A stretch of 64,000 bases of DNA from assembly GCA_946902985.2 (NCBI GenBank), contig OX336395.1:289039065-289103064 (forward strand). The letters are read 5' to 3'. The translations under genes and the position numbers were made by a program. Below, in pieces: positions 53,912 through 64,000 of this stretch (positions within the stretch are counted from its first letter, which is position 1; each line of letters starts with the position of its first letter). The notes under the pieces were generated by a model that had not been told where the DNA came from, did no database searches, and saw nothing but the letters and a program-made list of their open reading frames with translations. The stretch is from Meconema thalassinum (Eukaryota > Arthropoda > Insecta > Orthoptera > Tettigoniidae).

Positions 53912-55381
53912 CACACATCAAAAAAAGTTTTGCATCACCTCGGTTCCAAGAGTTCCGGAACCGTTAAATACAAAGGGAATAGAGATCAACACAAACAACA
54001 TTTCAGCTCGTTTTATTGCTCATGAGACCCACACATTGCATGTTGTACCATCATACAGCTAGACTTTCAGCATTTGTGGTCCAGATTGCAGTACACACCA
54101 CTACCTCTAATACCCAGTAGCACGTCCTCTTGCATTGATGCATGCCTGTATTCGCCGTGGCATACTATCCACAAGTTCATGAAGACACTGTTGGTCCAAA
54201 TTGTCCCACTCCTCAACGACAATTCGGCGTAAATCTCTCAGAGTGGTTGGTGGGTCAAGACGTCCATAAACAGCCCTTTTCAACATATCCCAGGCATGTT
54301 CGATAGGGTTCATGTCTGGCGAACATGCTGGCCACTGTAGTCGAGCGATGTCGTTATCTTGAAGGAACGCATTCACAAGATGAGCACGATGAGGTCGAGA
54401 ATTGTCGTCCATGAAGACAAATGCCTCTCCAATATTCTGCCGATATGGTTGCACTATGGGTCGGAGGATGTCATTCAGGTATCGTAAAGCCGTTTCGGAG
54501 CCTTCCATGACCACCAGTGGCGTACGTCGGCCCCACATAATGCCACCCCAAAACATCAGGGAACCACCACCTTGCTGCACTCGCTGGACAGTGTGTCTAA
54601 GACGTTCAGCCTGACCAGGGTGCCTCCAAACACGTCTCCGACGATTGTCTGGTTGAAGGCATATGCGACACTCATCGGTGAAGAGAACGTGATGCCAATT
54701 CCGTGGGGTCCATTCAGCATGTTGTTGGGCCCATCTGTACCGCGCTGCATGGTGTCGGGGTTGCAAAGCTGGACCTCGCCATGGACGTCGGGAGTGAAGT
54801 TGCGCATCATGCAGCCTATTGCGCACAGTTTGAGTTGAAACACGACGTCCTGTGGCTGAACGAAACGCATTATTCAACATGGTGGCATTGCTGTCAGGGT
54901 TCCTCCGAGCGGCAATCCGTAAGTAGCGGTCATCCACTACAGTAGTAGCCCTTGGGCGGCCTGAGCGAGGCCTGTCATCGACAGTTCCTGTATCTCTGTA
55001 CCTCCTCCATGTCCGAACAACATCGCTTTGGTTCACTCTGAGACGCCTGGAAACTTCCCTTGTTGAGAGCCCTTCTTGACACAAAGTAACAATGCGGACG
55101 CGATCGAACTGCGGTATTGACCTTCTAGGCATGGTAGAACTACAGACAACATGAGCAGCGTACCTTCGTCCTGGTGGAATGACTGGAACTGATCGGCTGT
55201 CGTACCCCCTCCGTCTAATAGGCCCTGCTCATGCATGGTTGTTTACAGTACATCTTTGAGCAGTTTTAGTGACATCTATGAACAGTCAAAGGGACTGTAT
55301 CTTGGATACAATATTCACAGTCAACGTCTATATGCCGGAGATCTGAGAACCGAGGTGATGCAAAACTTTTTTTGATGTGTG
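53912..55381 (-). mobile_element. Tc1-like transposon, complete, with perfect 35-bp inverted ends
   Basis: The element is 1470 bp between TA dinucleotides (53910-53911 and 55382-55383). The ends start CACACATCAAAAAAAGTTTT and match perfectly over 35 bp. It contains one full-length transposase frame on the minus strand. It is inserted in a truncated giant-LTR copy beside a TA microsatellite. Perfect ends and an open frame indicate recent movement. Confidence 0.95.
54107..55132 (-). CDS. Tc1-family transposase, 341 aa, apparently intact
   Basis: The protein starts MPRRSIPQFDRVRIVTLCQE and has paired helix-turn-helix domains (about residues 5-110; LSTREVSRRLRVNQSDVVR is the first). The linker RPRSGRPRATT resembles a GRPR hook. 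Catalytic residues: Asp in VLFTDECRICL, Asp in FVFMDDNSRPH, and Glu in CSPDMNPIEHAWD. Length matches the family norm of about 340 aa. The enzyme would bind the element ends, cut and reinsert at TA. FMDDNSRPH replaces the more usual DNARPH but keeps the Asp. No disruptions are seen. Confidence 0.95.
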   Translation of the reverse strand: MPRRSIPQFDRVRIVTLCQEGLSTREVSRRLRVNQSDVVRTWRRYRDTGTVDDRPRSGRPRATTVVDDRYLRIAARRNPDSNATMLNNAFRSATGRRVSTQTVRNRLHDAQLHSRRPWRGPALQPRHHAARYRWAQQHAEWTPRNWHHVLFTDECRICLQPDNRRRRVWRHPGQAERLRHTVQRVQQGGGSLMFWGGIMWGRRTPLVVMEGSETALRYLNDILRPIVQPYRQNIGEAFVFMDDNSRPHRAHLVNAFLQDNDIARLQWPACSPDMNPIEHAWDMLKRAVYGRLDPPTTLRDLRRIVVEEWDNLDQQCLHELVDSMPRRIQACINARGRATGY

Positions 55382-55383
55382 TA

Positions 55384-57178
55384 TTATTAAGTGCTTTTGG
55401 AAAAAATAATTCTGAGCTCAAAAATCTTACTACTTCATTCTCTTCATCCATAAACTCATTTAAATTTGTTTAAACTTCCAAACTTTTATTCAAAAATAAA
55501 CAAAGTTGTTGAATTTAAGTTTTTCCAATTAATTAAATTCAAATTATTATTACAAAAAAGATATTTAGGCATCATCAATGTCATAAATTATTATTATCGC
55601 CCTATTTCTTTAATAAATAAATATTTAAATCTCATCTGTAAGTGATTATTATTAACATCTTCTATTATTTTTATTTAATGCACTAATTATTTAATCACAA
55701 TAAACAATTAACAATTAATTTTATTTAGTTCCTAATGTTCAGTATTATCACTCCCTAATTATTGATAACTTTAAATAGCATCGTTATTATTTATAATATT
55801 ATTAACTTATTCACTTCACACTTGACTATTATTATTATTAAATAAATCAAATTATTTAAATAATCCAAGTCGCAATTACTTCTGCTCTCATAATAAGAAT
55901 TAAAGAAAAATACTCCTATCCCTTGAAATAATCGAAATATTTCATGTCGGAACATGAACTAATGCCTGTCCTGACAAAACGTAGATCGAAAAATAAATTG
56001 TCAGACAGCGGTTCCATTTGTCATCCAGACAAATACAATCGAAAATCTAGATACGGTGAAAATGTGTGTTGATTTCTGATCGTGACTGTTCAAAAATATG
56101 GAATTCTCTAATAATAGAGGTTAGTGGATGGTACATGAATAGTTGTCTTACTTCATTCTTGATGTGTAGGATGAGCGTGTCCTGCGGTGGACACTATTCC
56201 AAAAGTGTCTTCCCATGGCCATCTGCTGTATCCGTATACCTCGATTGTCTCCATGTCCTACCAATCCTGCGAGTAGTTTAACGGCGCATGTTGATATTTG
56301 CAGTCACTCGTTTGAAATAACTCCCGCTATCACCAGTACCGTGTAACATGACGAAAAGTTGCTCTGTCATAGACTGGTACAGTACTCTTGTAGATTTGAG
56401 AATGATCTCATATTCAAATATTCGTTTGCACGCTACGATAGGAACACCTATTAGGTGCATAAACGAACTGATGAAATAAATAATTTCTCCTGATGAAATT
56501 AGAAGTGCCTGATGTATAGTCTCCACAAGAAATACATCGTTCTGTAGGCTAACTTCTGTGAATGGTTTCGACACTACCATCACCTGACTGTAGAATATGT
56601 GACCTGAAAGTCAGTGGATATTCTAAGTCCATTCGCTGCCAAAAGTTAAGTTTGTTCACTCGAACAAAAACTAAGTCTTGCTGACCACTGGTACAGCGAC
56701 TAAGTCCTTCGACCGTCAGAATCTCGGCGTATATACTGTCACTTCACGTTACGTAGTTCCACACATGAGCAAATGCTCCGTTGTAATGATGTAACTATCT
56801 TGAGAATCGTGCCCTTTATATAGTCCAGCGAGCAAATGTTCCAGAAACTTCCATCTCGTATCTCGGCTTCTAATGGACCGATTTTAACGCTTTATAGCTC
56901 AAATTCCTCCTCTTAGAATTGCCAATAAATTGTGCTAATTTCCTAGCATCCATCTCTTCTCCTAACGGTAATTCCCGAAAAAAGTCTCGTGACGTATGCG
57001 GGCTCCACGTCACAAAATTGCGTCACTCGCCCCTGCGATGCATGCTTCGCTCAGCACTCTTGAGTCACCTCCGCGCGCTATTCATACCATCCATTCCCTC
57101 AATCTCTTCAATTAATAACTCTTCTTTCCAAAATAATAATGTCAACAATGTCACGGACGTGTGAACGATCCGGGTTTA
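55384..57178 (-). repeat. Giant LTR copy B (partial)
   Basis: It begins after the Tc1 element at sequence equal to 44237 and matches copy A up to 56736, then continues to GGGTTTA (57172-57178) before TATATATA. On the minus strand the start would read TAAACCC, close to the TGAACCC start of the 4.08-kb LTR. A TATA-like TATATAAAGGGC lies on the minus strand near 56815. The other end is missing. Confidence 0.6.
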
Positions 57179-57274
57179 TATATATATACTTATTTGAAAT
57201 TTAGTAAATCAGTATCTCCCTAACACGCAAGGCTAGCTAGGTCGCTCAGGAAACGAAACATATTTATTGACAGT

Positions 57275-58467
57275 GGTGTATTCTTTGGAATCCACGGTAA
57301 GACAGAGTAAGCTTTTGCTTCTCTTTGCTTTAGTCCATCCCTTCCTTTTTCGCAAACACCAACAGTGATCTCCTGATTTCTCTTTGTTGATATATGTCTC
57401 TTATATTACCTGTAAGTCTGTTCTAGATATATATCTTCCATGACCCACCTAGCGTCATCTAGCAGCGAATCTCCGAAGTTCCTCAATTCTTCCCTGCGCA
57501 AGCTTTAGATGTTTTCGTAGGTCTGCGACCCCAATTGTTTATAAAAATCTGAATTATATATTTGCTACATAAACTACTTCCTTTTACATTGTTAAATAAA
57601 CTAAGATTTGTTCTTTGCGTTATCATTTCTGTAACATAACGGCTAGGCAATATCCTGTCTTCCTTGACTCTTCCTATTTAATAAAAATAAATCTATTGAT
57701 AAGGCTTTCACCACCTGTTGCATTTGAGCAAGAACTCTTATTTATCAACTTAGTAAAGTCTCTCTTAGCTTTAATAGCTAATTCTAACTGGCCAGTAAGG
57801 CAAGCATAGCTCGCAACGCCAGCTTCCTGCTTGTGGAGATTCTCTCTAACACTTATGGTTGGTTTTTCAAAATTTAAATGTTTCTCAGTGTCTAAACTTT
57901 TAGTCGGCGCCTCGCTGGGTAAAAGCTTAGTCATTTCTAAATGCAACTATTGGTACACTTACCAAAAATATTCCCAGGGGTATAATTGCTTTATCCCTAT
58001 CCTTCCTGGAAGCATTCGGTCGCTCTTTAGAAATTTTACAATTTCAAAATCTAAAATATCAAAGCTGACTCAAATTATTTCTTCTTTTCAAATTACTCGT
58101 TTAGAAACAAACTCCCTTGAACAGATACATAATAAATTTGTTACTATTTGTCTTGCCAGAGCACCACCCTTCCCTATAGTAGGCATCTTCATGCTTGACA
58201 GGGAATACACTATATCAGCTTTCTCGCAAACAGCCGAAGTGTCAGCTGCGTTTCCTGTTAGCTTCGGCCAGGTCCCTACCCACTTTAGGTACCGGACAGC
58301 GGATTTGCAGTGGCAGCTGCCTTTGAGTATACTTAAAGTTAAAATTATAACTTCTTTTGGACTCTCGTCCTATTTTTCCATCTGTTTTCTCCAGTTCGAA
58401 ACCCACTTCCTTTTCTTCATCATCTTCCCTTGAGGGTTAGGTTATTCCCAAGCCAATAATCTACCCA
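57275..58467 (+). repeat. Second copy of the BEL/Pao LTR-like repeat, internally deleted
   Basis: 57275-57494 matches 2362-2583, and 57496-58467 matches 4281-5250, with about 1.7 kb missing between. The right edge (AATCTACCCA) equals that of the first copy. No pol is next to it, so it is a decayed LTR fragment. Confidence 0.75.
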
Positions 58468-58949
58468 GACAGATAAACAGAGAACTTATATAAGGTTCAG
58501 ATTCTGATTTTGCAGGATGGTAGCCAAATACAATACACTGATGACTGCTGCATTGGGTCACCTGTAAAGGAGGTAGTACAACATTAGTCTCTCAAAAATA
58601 GCAAAATTAAATTTAAAATGGAGTTGACCAAAATGTGCAACTGATATAGACTGCTGAAAATGAACAAATAAGTTACAGGACTTGGAACAGTCCAGAAAGT
58701 AGTTTGGGTGTGTTGAATTTGAAAACCACTCCATGGTAACTAATTTATTTATATTTGATTTGCAGCTAATGGCCATACCAGGGTATTTTAACGCCCATTG
58801 GCTCCCAATAAGTTCAATTTCAAGCAGTTCCAACTTTGGCTACCAGATGTCAAGGCACCTAGCGGCGAACGTTGGAACTTGATAGAGCGTTTCTAACCAA
58901 ATACCACCTACAAATTTGGCTACACACTACCAATTGTCGTGGTAATTTC
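58468..58949. other. No gene seen
   Basis: Unassigned DNA; the minus frame 58833-58558 shows no domain. Confidence 0.5.
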
Positions 58950-59156
58950 TTTTAGATGCCGTAAGTCTTTGATATGCACCCGGCAGCTTTACTTCTCCTC
59001 CGATGGAAGGCATACTGAAGGATTTGAATACTCTTAAAGATCCGATGACTTCGGCCAGGTTTGAACCTGCGATCTTGGGCATAGCAGTTCAACATGCTAC
59101 CGACTACGCCACCAAAGTCATCAAGGTGACTCTAGTAGCGTAACATTTTTTAGATG
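58950..59156 (-). mobile_element. tRNA-derived SINE with target duplication
   Basis: On the minus strand the head has an A box (TGGCGTAGTCGGTAGC) and B box (GGTTCAAACCT) near 59115-59050. TTTTAGATG flanks it at 58950-58958 and 59148-59156. The body is short (about 190 bp) and differs from the other SINEs here. Confidence 0.8.
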
Positions 59157-59660
59157 GTCTAGAATTGAGGGGGGGACTTTAACCCATATCTGCCCAGTTT
59201 TTTAATGCAATATATTTTGTTAGACCAGTTATTTGGAACCTAAACTAACTAGTTATGATAATTTTAGGTTTCCCCGACACATTTTACCAGAGATTCTCCA
59301 CAACGACATATTTCGACAGTGGGGTTGGGTAAAAGAATTGTTCACTGAAGGAACATTTTCCATGTTTTTATCTCTTAGTAATGCAGCCTATTAATCGAGA
59401 AATTAGTAATAATAATATCGTACGGCCTTGGGTGCCGGGTGCAAGCTTTGTTATTTGACACCCAGAGGGTAGCTTGCATTTCAAATTTCGTTGTTCCTTG
59501 ATGTTGGATATCTAAGCTCCTTGAACACTATAGCGCTTTCTAGTAGAGAAATGAGGAACTTTGTGTTGGCGGAAACTCCCGAGATTAATTTTGCCATTAT
59601 GAACTCGGCCTACTGAATTCAAATGGGTTCTCTGACATGCCAACATGGTATGACATGCGT
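59157..59660. other. No gene seen
   Basis: Unassigned AT-rich DNA. Confidence 0.5.
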
Positions 59661-59663
59661 ATC

Positions 59664-61661
59664 CTGGATTGTTACAGGTCAGGGAAATAAATTCCGGTCA
59701 TGGAAGTCAGGGAAATGTCAGGGAAATTTTGTGCAAGGTCAGGGAACTTTTGAATTTTTTAAAATAAAATAATACATGCTGGAGCGTGAATCTGCCTTCA
59801 GCGCGAAGCTCCTTCGCTTTGTCAGGTTAGGGCTGCAAAATGCTAAAATTGTAAAATAGAGGAGAAAGAACAAGAAAGGAACACATCGCGGTAGCCGTGC
59901 TGCTCTCGATACTTCGTCTCGTCGTTTGTCCCAACTACACTCTTTCTTCCACTTTCCCTTGCCCAAGTCGGTCGCGTTTCGTCGGGAATCGCACTTGTTT
60001 GGGTCCAAAGCCTCTACTCCACATGCACCATCCCCCTCGCGTCCCCTTTTACCTCGTCCGTGTTCGGTTCGCCGAAGTTTCGCTTCGTGTACCTTCGGCA
60101 TACAGAGATGATAGTCGAAAATCAGTTCGAACGTTCCCTCCTAGGCCTAAGGCAAGTGTACGATGGTGTTCAATCTGAGGGAGAGTTAGGTAAAGTGACT
60201 GTCACCAAAGAAATGTTCGTTAAGGCGAGGCATGTTCGTTCAGAATATGAAAATGCGCCTAAGTATAGGGCAGCCGAAAAGAAAAGTAAATGAGGCCAAA
60301 GCAAAACAGAAGAGAGCAAAATTGTAGACGAGGTAAAAGAGTTGAAAACCAAAAGAGTCAAATTGGATGTTAGAAAAAAAAGCTGACCTAATTGATATTG
60401 AAGAACATTTAAAAGTGCTAAACAGTGGGTACTTGTAGAGAGTTATTCAAGTAGATGTATTCAACGAAAGTTCTAAAGCTAGTGTGATAGCTTTTCAAAA
60501 TATGATCGTACTGACTTTCACTAAGAATGTAGCAAGAAGGTATATACTCCGAGCCAAATGTGTGGATGTCCTGTTTTAGTCCATCGATTTCTTTACCAGT
60601 ACCAGTCACTAAATTTTGTGTTTTCGATGTCTATATTTTTCTCAGTACTGTTTACGTATTTTAAGTGTTAGTAATTATAGCAATAAGATCTTACGGGCAC
60701 AAAACATGTGTCACGATGTATGATCTTTCAGGTGTACGTCAGGCGTCCATTAAAGCTTTTATGTTTCTTTTTGTTCTTCAATTTTGATCAGTATAGGATA
60801 AGGTATCAACGAAACCGTGGCATACCAGACTTAGTGTCGTAAGACATAAAATATTACAAAGTGTTAAATGTCTTTCTGTGTTGTCTGTGGGTCCGTGCAA
60901 TACTTGTTTGCTGCCTAGAAAATGAAAAGGGCTTTTTCAGTCAATCGATGTAAATAAGTCCGATAACTTTTGAGTCCAATTAAATGGTTTCGTTGTGTCA
61001 TTTTTTTGATTACCTATTTTTAATTTCTTTCTTACCTTATCAATAATTTTGAAAGAATCCGTGCCATGTACGTTACTTACCCATCGTATTATTTGACTGT
61101 TAGGCCATAGTTTTTAAGTCATTAGGTATAACAATTGCAATAACTATTTGAATGTAAGAAGTTTCATTGTGAACTGAGTGTACTGACAAAGAAAGAAGTT
61201 AAAAATTATGTACCTTGAATCCATTTTTTAAAAATTATTTGTCGTGATTTTTAGCATAACCGATTAATTTATTAAAAAAGTCAGATGAAGCCAGTTTTTT
61301 CATGCCTTCTGAAGTGCTCACGGCATATAAAACTGGGCTGATTCTTAAAATTAGCCTTTTCTTTACAATCACTGAAAAGAAACTCTTTTTCTGTATGAGA
61401 TAGCTTACATATCTCGTGTAATACAGTAGCTGGAGAAAAAGTTAGCATGTACGTGTATTTGAAGAAAAAGAAAAAAATTAATCACCGTATGTCGTTCGAT
61501 TCAAAGATGTAAATCAGTAACTATTGATCAATTCGACGGGTTTTATTTTTAAAATTTGTTCATACGGTGATCAGAGTATAGTATTGGTGGTCAGGGTAAA
61601 TGGGATCTTAAGTCAGGGAAAAGTCAGGGAAAATGCAATTATTGGTCGTGTAACAACCCTG
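59664..61661 (+). mobile_element. hAT-like element relic
   Basis: The left end CTGGATTGTTACAGGTCAGG and right end (complement CAGGGTTGTTACACGACC) are inverted repeats, with repeated GTCAGGGAAA inside both ends. A possible duplication TGCGTATC / TGGTATC has one base missing. The interior holds a transposase C-terminal remnant. Most of the 2 kb is non-coding. Confidence 0.6.
60105..60360 (+). pseudogene. hAT transposase C-terminal remnant
   Basis: The frame reads MIVENQFERSLLGLRQVYDG, then VTKEMFVKARHVRSEYENA and, after a TGA near 60291, a Lys/Glu helix (VDEVKELKTKRVKLDV). The VEN-ERSL...R-VYD and R-ARSEY pattern resembles the C-terminal end of some hAT-type transposases. The catalytic domain is missing. 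Confidence 0.55.
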
Positions 61662-61664
61662 GTA

Positions 61665-64000
61665 TCGTATTTTTGCCGCCTTTCAAAAACCACTTACCAC
61701 GGCCAGGAAAGAAATTAGTGAGTACACTATACGCTGCCGAAGTAACGCGCCTAGCAACCGCATGGGCACAGCCACATTGGACCCAAACAACTGGTTGCTA
61801 GGTTTTTTATACATATGAAGCTGCATTAAGGCTGCGCAGTGTCTTGAATTTTGCTGATAAAAAGATGTAATATGCGTGAAATAAGGCAAACGCCTCCCGT
61901 GAAGATCATCCACAATGTTGGAGCTACAAAATAAAAGTGAAATTTTATGGATAAAGTACGAGAATTTTGCGAAATAGTATGAATAAAGTCGACCTCACTC
62001 CCGAGGTAAGAATTCCATGGCGAGTACTGCAAATAAATATTTATTTAGGAACATAACTTAGTGGATATCTAATATAGAGAGATATTTAGGACACATATGT
62101 CACAAAGGGGTTTTTGGATCATGTGGGGAGTGTAGTTGTAATTAAATATGATTTTTACTATAAGTATTATAAACGATAACCTACATAACCTTACAGCTGA
62201 TTCACTAACAGCAATAAATTTTCTCCTACAACTTTTCTGAGACATGATTTTTTCACTTAATTTATTTAAGCAGTGAATTGTGTTTCCAAATAACAATTAG
62301 GCCTATCCTTGACTGAAAATTTCTGCCTAAATATTTTATTTTTTGCACTTTCAGGAAACAATTATCATGTACCATTAGCCTAGGCCTACACCCTGCAACA
62401 AAGATACAGTATGTACTGTACAGTGACATTATTCAAGCCAATGCATACTGCTTATTTCTGAAGTGATGGGGTGGCAAGTCTTATTGTGATTATCAGGGAA
62501 ATTTCGGTGAAAAAGTCAGTGGTGTTAAGAAATGAGGTGATGAGGATAGTGGCGAACCAGGCTACCATGGCATTATGTCAAGATTGTTAGAAAATGTTTT
62601 AAACGTTTCAGCATGAAGTATCAGTCAACAAGTCAGTGGTGCTATTAAGTTATCAATAAAAGTGGAAATATAATAACCTACTGTATGTGTGTACCTAAGT
62701 TTCTTGTGCATTACTTAATTGGACAATTTTTCAAACATTGGACAGTTAAATTAGGCTAGTTGAATGAAGTTACGGAATGCTACAGTATTGTACATTTATG
62801 AGATGTAATAAAATTATATTGCTATTCAAAATATCGAGGCTTAATACCTAACTGCTATGTTTATACCAAACATCTTTAATGGACATCAGGAAGTACTGGT
62901 ATATTATTGGGAAATAGGCTACTCCCCTGCGATTCAACTTACAAGCTCCTGCAGAAGTGTGGATCTGTTTTTCGCCCCTCACCATAGACCTTTTTGATAC
63001 TGAGCAACTGAGTTTAATTGGAGTTGTAACTGGTCATTTTATCACAGGTTGTGGTGAATTATGTAATACGGTACCAAATGGCAGGTGGTGTTGGTGGTTA
63101 TTGAGGCCATTAGCCCCTGACAGGAATTTAGGCTCAATTTATTTAGTTCTGTTGGTCAAGTAATGAATCTTAATCATGAAGGGGTGGGTAGCATAAATAT
63201 TTTCTAAATAATGTTTTTGTTTGTATAGGCCTAGCTCATTAAAATCATTGCTTAACTCAAACCTAAGGTATAATATGGCTACCTCTGCATTAGTAAGGCT
63301 GTCAGAGAGATCATACTGTACCGGTACATTTACACTGAGTTAGCTACCTAGTTAAATTGGAGGCTTGTGGTAAGTAATGAACATATTTTACACCAAGAAT
63401 TGTGTACATTTCTATATCATTGCCCAATTATGTTTTATTTCCTTACTCCATGGGCTAATAACATAATTATCTCTTACCCACTCTTCAGTACCATAAGAAC
63501 CATCACCCTCATTTCCATTGTTTGGATTGGAACATAGTCATGCAGACCAATTTCCAGCCTTGGAGATTAATCTTTGTGGAAGAGTGGAGATATAATCCCC
63601 CTCCTCCCCTCCAAATGGTCAATCGCTGATCAAACTATACTAACTTGAGTGTACCATTTGATACATGTATGCATCAATTACTTTATGTTATGCATTTTAC
63701 TAATGTATAATAAGGTTTTGGAGAGGGTAAAATTTAACGCCAGAATACAGCCGCTTACTGTTGAAAGAGGCAGTTTTTTGCTGCAAACTGAACATAATGT
63801 GGTTTGTGGAAAGGTTTGAAGTTGCTACTAGAAAGTCCTATTCAATTTGGTAACTGGAAACTGTGTGAGCCATCAAGTACCATAGCGCATGGATCATCGT
63901 TATGGTACCGGGACTAGCATTTCCCTACATCAACTCTTTGGCCCACTTTATACCAAGTAGGCTACTTATATCACTTTGACTGTCCAGCACATATTGTGTG
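61665..64000. other. No gene or clear element seen
   Basis: AT-rich sequence with short unsupported frames. It may be intronic or intergenic. Confidence 0.5.

Noticed and set aside
59739..60178. Overlapping 93- to 120-aa frames on both strands near 59.9 kb
   Set aside because: No domain; the only coding signal is the hAT C-terminal remnant at 60105-60360.
1..64000. CRISPR arrays, bacterial operons or phage
   Set aside because: No regularly spaced repeats with unique spacers and no bacterial gene organisation; all recognisable families are those of arthropod genomes.

Overview
This window looks like repeat-dense insect nuclear DNA, probably from a species with a large genome. It contains BEL/Pao, gypsy-type, Penelope-like and Jockey-type retroelements, several tRNA-derived SINEs, and Tc1, hAT, Mutator-like and THAP (P-like) DNA transposons in an AT-rich, microsatellite-rich background. 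I recognise no host protein-coding gene. Almost every open frame longer than about 100 codons belongs to a mobile element. The only intact-looking transposases are a Mutator-like one (49.3-51.2 kb) and a Tc1-like one (54.1-55.1 kb). No tool was run: all calls come from reading the sequence and the translations.

Layout. 1-5.25 kb: a decayed BEL/Pao pol followed by a roughly 3 kb LTR-like region, with a partly deleted second copy at 57.3-58.5 kb. 5.25-7 kb: a GC-rich block and a Penelope-like GIY-YIG remnant. 7.4-10.1 kb: SINEs, minisatellites, a non-LTR relic and a hairpin repeat. 10.99-29.65 kb: a nested stack whose target-site duplications close at each level (see below). 29.7-34.2 kb: a repeat with hammerhead-like boxes, a SINE, a THAP transposon relic and a DRE-like promoter motif pair. 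34.27-38.21 kb: a hAT element holding a Jockey-type element, which holds a TA-inserting element, which holds a SINE. 39-41.3 kb: a Penelope-like element joined to a second Jockey-type fragment. 42.6-48 kb: a giant LTR interrupted by a gypsy-type LTR and gag. 48.4-51.2 kb: a tandem duplication and the Mutator-like transposase. 52.9-58.5 kb: a candidate LTR, the Tc1 element inserted in a giant-LTR copy, and the BEL/Pao repeat copy. 58.9-64 kb: a SINE, a hAT relic and unassigned AT-rich DNA.

The most unusual object is the plus-strand element at 11618-24099. It has two nearly identical LTRs of about 4.08 kb (TG...CA), ATAT duplications and a polypurine tract directly before the 3' LTR. It has no recognisable protease, reverse transcriptase, RNase H or integrase. 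Its 4.3 kb interior carries two acidic, coiled-coil-rich reading frames. The second contains two copies of what reads clearly as the TFIIS N-terminal (TND/LW) domain, a protein-interaction module of RNA polymerase II elongation factors, separated by a Glu/Asp-rich linker. I know of no described retrotransposon with this content.

The giant element sits inside a second, minus-strand, pol-less LTR element (558-bp LTRs, TSD ATGT, tRNA-Lys-like primer site, Glu/Lys-rich gag-like frame). That host's 5' LTR is in turn split by a 3.3-kb solo LTR (TSD GTAC). All three duplications (ATGT, ATAT, GTAC) are alternating purine-pyrimidine tetramers, as expected of gypsy/errantivirus-type integrases. This suggests a set of non-autonomous elements moved in trans by such an integrase.
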